From Lachnospiraceae bacterium (GTDB lineage: Bacteria > Bacillota > Clostridia > Lachnospirales > Lachnospiraceae), in contig CAAFXG010000622.1 of NCBI GenBank assembly GCA_900766925.1, positions 1-15,662 on the forward strand: 15,662 nt of DNA, given 5' to 3'. Below the pieces are notes generated by a model. The model did no database searches and was not told the origin of the DNA. It saw only the letters and a program-made list of their open reading frames with translations. Shown here one piece after another: positions 7,477 to 14,170 of the stretch (its first letter is position 1; every line of letters starts with the position of its first letter). Made by a program: the position numbers and the translations under genes.

Positions 7477-10400
7477 ATGAGTGACAAATTATTAAGGCAA
7501 ATTCCTAAGGCTGTTTTAGTATGGTACCCTTTCAAAAGAGGTACAAGAAGACTAATCATCTCAGCGCAAGAATGTCTTCTTGATTTATATAGAGAGTGTA
7601 TTGATGAGGAAGAAGCCATAGTAGATGCTTTCCTCTTAGGAGATATTGAGACCGCATTGCTTGCAGAGGAGCGTGAGGTCTCTTTTGCGTGTATAGATGA
7701 GAAAAACGATGGCATCACTGATGACATCGGAGGACTCAATAGTTATGTTGATACTCAAAATTACACGCAAGAGTCATCAGATGTGTTGGAGCGTATAGGC
7801 CGAAATTATGATTACATAATAGTGTTAGGTGCACTGGAGTATATGAAGAATTCGGCAACAACACTTCAGTATTTATGGAGTCTGTTATCAGAAAACGGAA
7901 TCCTGTTAATTGGGATGGACAACCGACTGGGACTAAGGTATTTCTGCGGCGATAGAGACAAGTTCACGGAACGAAATTTCGATGGCATTGATGGATATTA
8001 TCGTATTAATTTGCCTGACAGAAAGCAGATGGAAGGACGTGCCTATAGTAAAGATGAGATTATGACGATTCTGAACGAGGCGGGTATAGATGAAGTACGT
8101 TCCTTTTCAGTCTTGCCTTGCATGGACGAGCCGCAGCTAATTTATGCGGAGGATTATCTTCCGGAAGAGTCCATGAATGTTCGGTACAATGCCCATTACA
8201 ATTATCCGGAAACGGTGTTTCTGGAAGAGAAAAATCTCTATTCGGACATTATTAAGAATGGACTGTTCCATCAGATGGCTAATGGCTACTTGTTAGAGTG
8301 TGCTAAACAGCCAGGCGGATGTGTGGGCTTTAATACTATAAAGCACGCGACAGTTACCATGGAACGAGGAGCAGAAAATTCTCTGGTTACAATGATTAAG
8401 AGAGATGGAACTGTTGTTAAAAAAGCCATTTTTTCTGAAAGTAGAGATAAACTGAATAGACTATATGAAAATGATCAATACCTGAGACAACGTGGAATAA
8501 AAGTAATTGCTTCGCGTTTGGAAGGCGATGATTACGTGATGCCTTATGTGAAGGGAGAACCGGCAACAGATTATTTCCGTAGGTTATTTGAGACAAGCCT
8601 GCGTCAGTTCGTTCGCGAATTGAAGAGATTCTTTGATATTATTCTGTCTTCTTCTGAAACCGTTTCTTACGAAGAGATTGACTGGTATCATTATGCGCCG
8701 GGATGGGAGAAACAGAAGGAGGACAACCCCAACAAGGATAAGTGGTATAAGATTGCTCATTCAGAACGACCGGAAGCATTAGGCAAAATAATGAAAAAAG
8801 GTTTCATAGATCTCGTAACCATCAATTGCTTTGTTGTGGACGGAGAATTCGTTTTCTATGACCAGGAATTCACTGTGGAGAATCTTCCTGCGTATACTAT
8901 TTTGTGGAGAAGTATCGAACTGATATACAAGAATAATATCAAGTTTGAACAGACACTTCCCATGAAGGAATTGTGTAAGATGATGGGTATGGGAGAATAT
9001 GTGGACTTTTTCGCCGGATTCTCACATCAATTCATTGGAAAACTCAGACACTGGGAAGAACTTCGGGAATATCACCGTGAACATGGCGAGAATATGAATC
9101 TGATTAACTCAAACAGACAGAGAATGAATTATTCCCAGGAAGAATATCAAAGGTTATTTGTTGATATATTTTGTAAAACTGAGGGCAGAAAATTATATTT
9201 GTTCGGTTCCGGTAATTTTGCAAAGAAGTTTTTGTCTGAATTTGGCGATGAATATGAGTTCGCCGGGATTCTGGATAATAGTAGCGCAAAGTATGGAGAA
9301 TATCTGGGAAATGTGGAGATTATGTCTCCGGATATTTTGAAAGACATGAATCCTAACAAATATAAAGTAATTATTTGTGTGAAAAATTATGTACCAATCA
9401 TAAAGCAATTACGCAGCTTGGGAGCAACGAATTACTCGCTTTATGACTGGAGTATGGAGTATGAGCATAGAAGTAAACAGAGTATTGATAATGGAAGCGG
9501 ACAGTATGAGGTTAGTGAGAAACCCTATCATGTGGGATATATAGCAGGCGTTTTCGATCTTTTCCATATTGGACATCTAAATCTTTTGAAGCGAGCAAAA
9601 GAACAATGTGATTATCTGATAGTTGGTGTGGTAAGTGATGAAGGGGTTATTCGCAATAAGAAAACTTCACCGTATATTCCATTCACAGAGAGAGTAGAGA
9701 TAGTTCGTTCCTGCAAATATGTGGATGAAGCTGTGGAGATTCCTGCAGATTATAATGACACAGATGAAGCATTCAGGAGATATCATTTTGATGTTCAATT
9801 CTCAGGTAGTGACTATGCCAATGATCCCGATTGGCTGGATAAGCAAGCCTACCTTAGGAAGAAGGGCGCAGATTTGGTATTCTTTCCCTACACTCAAGGA
9901 ACCAGTTCGACAAAGCTTAAGTCGGTGATCGCTTCCAACTCAAATCATCAGAAAAAGCAAACGGATGATAAATTGGGTGATATTGAATCTGCGGATGTGG
10001 AAGCGGAACAGAAATATATAGAAGGCACTAACAAGATGATTATTGCAAGCATGACAAATCCTGCTATTGAACCTCATAGACCTAATCAGGGTTTCGATAT
10101 CCATAAGAAGGCAGGGTATAGCGATATGGTTCTGCGACTGGCTGATTTTATAGATGGTGTAGAAATCAGAAGATATGGACAGACGGTCATCACAACAGAC
10201 GCACAACGGTACGAGAAGGTATCAGATAATCCGGAACTTCTGTGGAAGTATGGAATGGAATATGTGCGACTCTGCAGGGAGAAAGGAATTGAAATACCGG
10301 CTATTGAAGCTCCATATATTGATCGGGATACCAAGAGAGAAGATTTGGATGAGTTTCTACTTACATTAGCGAAAGAAAGTATTCATTTATGTAAGGATGC

Positions 10401-11286
10401 AGGTGCAAAGTATGTTATGATTCGTCCTAACTCCTATAAACAGAATGAATTAGCTAGAATCACTACATGGTATGACAGGTTAGTTCCTCTTGCCAAAGAA
10501 AATGGAGTGACAATTCTTGTTTCAAACCAGTGTAAGGATGTATCCGGCCATTTAGTCAGAGGTGTTTTTGCAAATCCCACAGAGCTGGCAGACTGGATAG
10601 ATTCGCAAAATGAGAAATATGGTGCGAATACCTTTGGAGCTTATGTAGATGTAGGAACCTATAATCTATGCGGACAAAATATGCAGGATGAAGTAGTGAT
10701 ATTGGGTAACAGGATTCTGGCTGTTGTAATCAGTGAAAATGACGGACACCATGAGAGTAGTATGCTGCCATATACCTGTGTGACAGAAGGCGGAGATGAT
10801 ATGGATTATACGGGGCTTATCAGAGGCTTGCGAAAGATTGACTTTGAGGGCATCCTGATTCTGGATATGTATCATTCTGCTGGAGCAGTTCCTACAAAGC
10901 TTCGTGGTGGAATTGTTGAACTTGGAAAGGAATTCATAGATTTCCTGTCATGGCAGATAGGTATGGAAAAAGGATTGAGGAGATATTCAAAGCGAGTGTT
11001 ATTTGGTGCCGGTAATATGTGTCGTGCATACATGAAGTGTTACGGAGAAGAATTCCCACCGCTGTTTACCTGTGACAATAATGCAAAAATGTGGGGAACT
11101 GAGTTCTGTGGACTTAGTGTACGTAATCCTGAGGAGTTGATGGATTTGCCGGAAGACTGTGTAATTTATATCTGTAACATGTTCTATAATGAAATAGAGA
11201 AACAGCTGCGTGATATGGGCGTTACAAATCCTATTGAATTCTTCAATGATGAATATATGCCAAGTTATCACTACACACGAATATAA
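7477..11286 (+). CDS. Giant fusion: methyltransferase-like, kinase-like, tag, cytidylyltransferase, TIM barrel, tag
   Basis: A 1,269-residue protein (numbered from ATG 7477) in six parts. (1) Residues ~1-240 resemble the rear half of a class I methyltransferase: NYDYIIVLGALEYMKN at 110-125 and MDNRLGLRYFCG at 147-158. No GxGxG SAM-binding loop is visible near the N-terminus. (2) Residues ~270-560 look like a kinase of the aminoglycoside/choline-kinase or WbdD type, with D445, N450 and D462 spaced like a catalytic loop and a metal-binding Asp (IDLVTINCF then FYDQE). (3) Residues ~570-665 are a tag domain opening YLFGSG (F576). (4) Residues ~684-820 are a TagD-like nucleotidyltransferase with HIGH at 697-700 and GTSSTK at 808-813. 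In the family this makes CDP-glycerol or a similar CDP-alcohol from CTP. (5) Residues ~853-1150 are a sugar isomerase/epimerase-type TIM barrel with most metal ligands replaced. (6) Residues ~1171-1269 are a second tag, VLFGAG (F1176). CDP-glycerol is the likeliest product, given the gene at 15532. Confidence 0.8.
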   Translation: MSDKLLRQIPKAVLVWYPFKRGTRRLIISAQECLLDLYRECIDEEEAIVDAFLLGDIETALLAEEREVSFACIDEKNDGITDDIGGLNSYVDTQNYTQESSDVLERIGRNYDYIIVLGALEYMKNSATTLQYLWSLLSENGILLIGMDNRLGLRYFCGDRDKFTERNFDGIDGYYRINLPDRKQMEGRAYSKDEIMTILNEAGIDEVRSFSVLPCMDEPQLIYAEDYLPEESMNVRYNAHYNYPETVFLEEKNLYSDIIKNGLFHQMANGYLLECAKQPGGCVGFNTIKHATVTMERGAENSLVTMIKRDGTVVKKAIFSESRDKLNRLYENDQYLRQRGIKVIASRLEGDDYVMPYVKGEPATDYFRRLFETSLRQFVRELKRFFDIILSSSETVSYEEIDWYHYAPGWEKQKEDNPNKDKWYKIAHSERPEALGKIMKKGFIDLVTINCFVVDGEFVFYDQEFTVENLPAYTILWRSIELIYKNNIKFEQTLPMKELCKMMGMGEYVDFFAGFSHQFIGKLRHWEELREYHREHGENMNLINSNRQRMNYSQEEYQRLFVDIFCKTEGRKLYLFGSGNFAKKFLSEFGDEYEFAGILDNSSAKYGEYLGNVEIMSPDILKDMNPNKYKVIICVKNYVPIIKQLRSLGATNYSLYDWSMEYEHRSKQSIDNGSGQYEVSEKPYHVGYIAGVFDLFHIGHLNLLKRAKEQCDYLIVGVVSDEGVIRNKKTSPYIPFTERVEIVRSCKYVDEAVEIPADYNDTDEAFRRYHFDVQFSGSDYANDPDWLDKQAYLRKKGADLVFFPYTQGTSSTKLKSVIASNSNHQKKQTDDKLGDIESADVEAEQKYIEGTNKMIIASMTNPAIEPHRPNQGFDIHKKAGYSDMVLRLADFIDGVEIRRYGQTVITTDAQRYEKVSDNPELLWKYGMEYVRLCREKGIEIPAIEAPYIDRDTKREDLDEFLLTLAKESIHLCKDAGAKYVMIRPNSYKQNELARITTWYDRLVPLAKENGVTILVSNQCKDVSGHLVRGVFANPTELADWIDSQNEKYGANTFGAYVDVGTYNLCGQNMQDEVVILGNRILAVVISENDGHHESSMLPYTCVTEGGDDMDYTGLIRGLRKIDFEGILILDMYHSAGAVPTKLRGGIVELGKEFIDFLSWQIGMEKGLRRYSKRVLFGAGNMCRAYMKCYGEEFPPLFTCDNNAKMWGTEFCGLSVRNPEELMDLPEDCVIYICNMFYNEIEKQLRDMGVTNPIEFFNDEYMPSYHYTRI

Positions 11287-11301
11287 TAGAGAGAGATAAA
11301 G

Positions 11302-12243
11302 ATGTTTGATATTAGTGTACAGACGCAAAATGTTATTCTGGATGACAATCCAATACAAGGCTTTAAATTACTGAGGGATAAGGGGTTTGCTGCCGTTGAT
11401 TTTTCGTTAAATGGGTATTTGAAAAATACGGATTTGTATAAGAACAAGTTGAATCCTTTTTTTGAACAAACTATTGAGGAATTGAAAATTTATTTTACAC
11501 CTCACAAAGAGGCTGCCCAAAAGACCGGAATAAGAATACATCAGATGCATATGCCTTATCCTAACTTTATTCCAACTGCTACGGATAAGGTAAATGACTT
11601 CTTACTGACACAGATGGCTCCCAAAAGCATGCAATTGTGTGATTTCTTTGGTTGTAAATACATCGTTGTCCATGGTTTGAAAATGAAAAGATATCTTGGA
11701 AGCGAAGAACTGGAATGGCAGCAAACCAGAAGGTTCTTAGACAAAATATTGCCAATGGCAGCAGATATGGGAATTGTGGTATGTATTGAAAACCTATATG
11801 AGAGCAGTGGAAAACATATTGTCGAAGGTCCTTGTTGTAATGCTGATAAAGCAGTAGAAAGAATTGACTCTATAAATGATGAATATGGGAAAGAAGTATT
11901 AGGTTTTTGCTTTGATACAGGCCATGCAAATCTGGTAGGAATCGATTTTGAAAGTTTTATTACGACTCTTGGCTCAAGACTTAAGGTCTTACATACTCAT
12001 GATAATGATGGTGTAGCAGATTTACATCAACTGCCATTTGTATTCACAAAAACTAGGGAGAATACACCCTCTACAGATTGGAACGGATTTGTTGCAGGAC
12101 TTAAGAAGATTCAATATGAAGGGACGATTAATTTTGAAACAGCACCAGTATTGAAGTCATTCCCTGAAGAGATGAAGGGTGATGCACTTGGTATGATTGC
12201 AGGTGTTGGAAAATACTTTGTAACTAAACTTAGCAGAGAATAA
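11302..12243 (+). CDS. Sugar phosphate isomerase/epimerase family protein (xylose isomerase-like TIM barrel)
   Basis: A 313-residue single-domain protein of the AP-endonuclase-2 / xylose-isomerase-like TIM-barrel family, of normal length. The divalent-metal ligands of the family are all visible: HQMHMPYP near the N-terminus (H80, H83), E163 in CIENLYE, D205 and H208 in FDTGHA, H231/H233/D234/D236 in HTHDNDG, and E279 in NFETAP. It should therefore be an active metal-dependent isomerase or epimerase on a sugar or polyol, in the cytoplasm. The substrate cannot be told, because this family covers many. It starts 15 bases after the fusion gene with a GAGAGAG purine stretch upstream. Its fold is repeated, in a form lacking most metal ligands, in part 5 of the preceding fusion protein, which suggests the two act on related ligands or pair with each other. 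Confidence 0.85.
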   Translation: MFDISVQTQNVILDDNPIQGFKLLRDKGFAAVDFSLNGYLKNTDLYKNKLNPFFEQTIEELKIYFTPHKEAAQKTGIRIHQMHMPYPNFIPTATDKVNDFLLTQMAPKSMQLCDFFGCKYIVVHGLKMKRYLGSEELEWQQTRRFLDKILPMAADMGIVVCIENLYESSGKHIVEGPCCNADKAVERIDSINDEYGKEVLGFCFDTGHANLVGIDFESFITTLGSRLKVLHTHDNDGVADLHQLPFVFTKTRENTPSTDWNGFVAGLKKIQYEGTINFETAPVLKSFPEEMKGDALGMIAGVGKYFVTKLSRE

Positions 12244-12269
12244 TTTCATCACTTTTATGGGGAAAATAA

Positions 12270-13286
12270 ATGAATTGGGAAGATGTTGAATGGCAAAATT
12301 ATTGGATTGAGAATAATAACATTTATTCATTGAAGAAACCGGAGAAAAAATTGTTGTTGATTGGAGATTCGGTTACAAGACAGTATCGAGAACACTTGAA
12401 TTGCGTTTTGTCCGAAGCTAATATTGGCGTTGATTTACTTGCTACTTCGGCTACAGTTTTGGATAAAAGACTGTATTTAGAACTGCGTTCTTTTATGGAA
12501 GAATACCATATTGTTTATGACTATATAGTGTTTAATTTGGGTGCACATCACGGATATTGGTTCTCATGTGAGAATGATAATGTAAAAGAGAGGTATGTTA
12601 ATTCTTTATTGAATTTGTTTGATTATCTAGAAGATTTTGGTAAAGAAATAGTGGTTGCTTCATCAACTCCAGAAAGAGAGGATTGTGTAGAGAGAATGGA
12701 GCACAATATTGAAGTGCGTTGTCGGAATATGATTTCATATGAGATTTCTTGCCAAAGAGGATATAAGTATGTTGATTTATTTAGTCTGGTAAATATAGAA
12801 AGATTTCAATTCACTGATGAAGTTCATTTTGTTGAGAAAGCAAGCGAAAGCTTTGCAATGATGATAGCAAAGACTATAGGAATAAGTATACGTATTACAC
12901 GAAATTATGTTTATTCTTTGGAGCAATTCATTGATAGTATTCATAATAATTGTGATAAAGAAATATTTATATATGGCGGGGGAAATAGAGGGAAAAGAAT
13001 AAAGTCCTTTTTGGATACATTTTTTGGAAGTGAAATAGACCAGATTACGTACAAGGATGTAGGATTTATTGTTTCTGATGAAAAATATCAACCGGATATG
13101 CAAGCGAAAAGGATAAGTACGATAAATCCAAAGGAAAGTTACATTCTTGTTTCAATAGAGGACAATGAAGTATGGTCTAGGTTAAACGAGGAAAAATATT
13201 GTTTTTGCACAATAAGCACATCGTTATTAAGAAAATTCGATGTCTTTGCAGAAATAAATTACTTTTTGTCGAAGAGTGTAGGTTGA
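12270..13286 (+). CDS. SGNH/GDSL hydrolase-like protein with C-terminal tag domain
   Basis: A 338-residue protein. Residues 1-~225 follow the SGNH hydrolase order: LLLIGDSVTRQY with nucleophile S34, a central FNLGAHHGYW block in the position of the family's conserved Asn/Gly block, and TDEVHF with D183 and H186 as the catalytic Asp-x-x-His. Such proteins remove or transfer acetyl groups on polysaccharides. Without a signal peptide this one is cytoplasmic and would act on precursors. Residues ~229-338 are the tag domain, opening IFIYGGG (Y235), of the 'VSD' subtype. A tag normally found on glycosyltransferases here sits on an esterase-like enzyme. GGGGAAAATAA precedes the ATG. The DNA is visibly AT-richer than the genes on either side. 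Acyltransfer rather than hydrolysis is possible. Confidence 0.75.
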   Translation: MNWEDVEWQNYWIENNNIYSLKKPEKKLLLIGDSVTRQYREHLNCVLSEANIGVDLLATSATVLDKRLYLELRSFMEEYHIVYDYIVFNLGAHHGYWFSCENDNVKERYVNSLLNLFDYLEDFGKEIVVASSTPEREDCVERMEHNIEVRCRNMISYEISCQRGYKYVDLFSLVNIERFQFTDEVHFVEKASESFAMMIAKTIGISIRITRNYVYSLEQFIDSIHNNCDKEIFIYGGGNRGKRIKSFLDTFFGSEIDQITYKDVGFIVSDEKYQPDMQAKRISTINPKESYILVSIEDNEVWSRLNEEKYCFCTISTSLLRKFDVFAEINYFLSKSVG

Positions 13287-13319
13287 TTATATATTTCATT
13301 ATAGGAAGGCGTTTAGTGT

Positions 13320-14147
13320 ATGAAGATTTGGGCTCATAGGGGATGTAGCCAGAATTATCCGGAGAATACTTTATTAGCATTTAAAAAAGCTTGTGAACTG
13401 GACAATCTTGCAGGAATTGAACTGGATATCCAATTGACAAAGGATGGAGAGATTGTTGTTATTCACGATGAAACGGTGGATCGGACAACAGATGGAAAAG
13501 GATACGTCAGAGACTATACTGTACAGGAACTAAAGAAATTGAGAGTGAAGACAGGAAATGATTTTCAAGATGTAATTCTTGAGGAACTAAGCATTCCTAC
13601 TATGGATGAAGTTCTGGATATTTTGGAACCAAGATTGAGAAGGGGAATGAAGCTTAATATTGAACTGAAAACCTCAGTGTATGAGTATCCCGGAATTGAG
13701 AGAAAAATAGTAGAGCTAATTAAAAAAAGAGGTTTAGAAAACAGCGTTGTTTATTCTTCTTTTTCTGCAAAAACTTTGATAAACTTACATCTCTGTAACC
13801 CAACTGCGTCGATTGGTATGCTAGATAACAAAATATCTGATACATTGGTAAAAGCATATGGATTAGAAGCATGTTTCTCGGCTATGGATCTTGATATGGT
13901 TGAAACCGGTATCGTAGAAGAAAGTATGTATTCCGGTGAACCATTATGTGGAGATATAGCACTCCATCCATACTTCAATGGCATAGATTATGAAAAGGTT
14001 GCCTTTGAAGGAAGAACCGTTAGAGCGTGGTTCACCGGGCATCTGTATCCTGAAAAGCCTACGGGATCAAGACTTGATATACAGGCGCTGGAAGAAAGAG
14101 GCATTACAGATATATTTATTAATGAGCCGGAAATGTATTTGAAATAA
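13320..14147 (+). CDS. Glycerophosphodiester phosphodiesterase (GDPD family)
   Basis: A 275-residue protein with the GDPD signature at its very N-terminus: AHRG (H6, R7), YPENT (E15), GIELDIQLTKDG (E34, D36) and VIHDE (H49), followed by DRTTDGKG. These are the catalytic histidines and the metal-binding acidic residues of the UgpQ/GlpQ TIM-barrel family, so it should be active. The family cleaves glycerophosphodiesters to glycerol-3-phosphate plus an alcohol. No signal peptide is visible, so it is cytoplasmic, unlike the exported GlpQ enzymes that degrade wall teichoic acid. Set between a CDP-alcohol-forming domain and a probable glycerophosphotransferase, it could recycle or edit glycerophosphate-containing intermediates, or release a polyol phosphate. 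GGAAGG at 13304-13309 lies 10 bases before the ATG. The closing motif ITDIFINEPEMYLK replaces the usual GVDGIITDYP-type ending. Confidence 0.9.
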   Translation: MKIWAHRGCSQNYPENTLLAFKKACELDNLAGIELDIQLTKDGEIVVIHDETVDRTTDGKGYVRDYTVQELKKLRVKTGNDFQDVILEELSIPTMDEVLDILEPRLRRGMKLNIELKTSVYEYPGIERKIVELIKKRGLENSVVYSSFSAKTLINLHLCNPTASIGMLDNKISDTLVKAYGLEACFSAMDLDMVETGIVEESMYSGEPLCGDIALHPYFNGIDYEKVAFEGRTVRAWFTGHLYPEKPTGSRLDIQALEERGITDIFINEPEMYLK

Positions 14148-14170
14148 AAAAACGTGGGGAAGACGGTGTT

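Noticed and set aside
10999..11358. A 119-codon open frame on the minus strand
   Set aside because: It lies opposite the end of the fusion gene and the start of the isomerase gene, shows no family motif, and is a by-product of codon bias on the coding strand.
13287..13319. Gap between the SGNH and GDPD genes as a possible terminator or promoter
   Set aside because: It is only 33 bases, has no inverted repeat with a T-run, and its main content is the ribosome binding site of the next gene.
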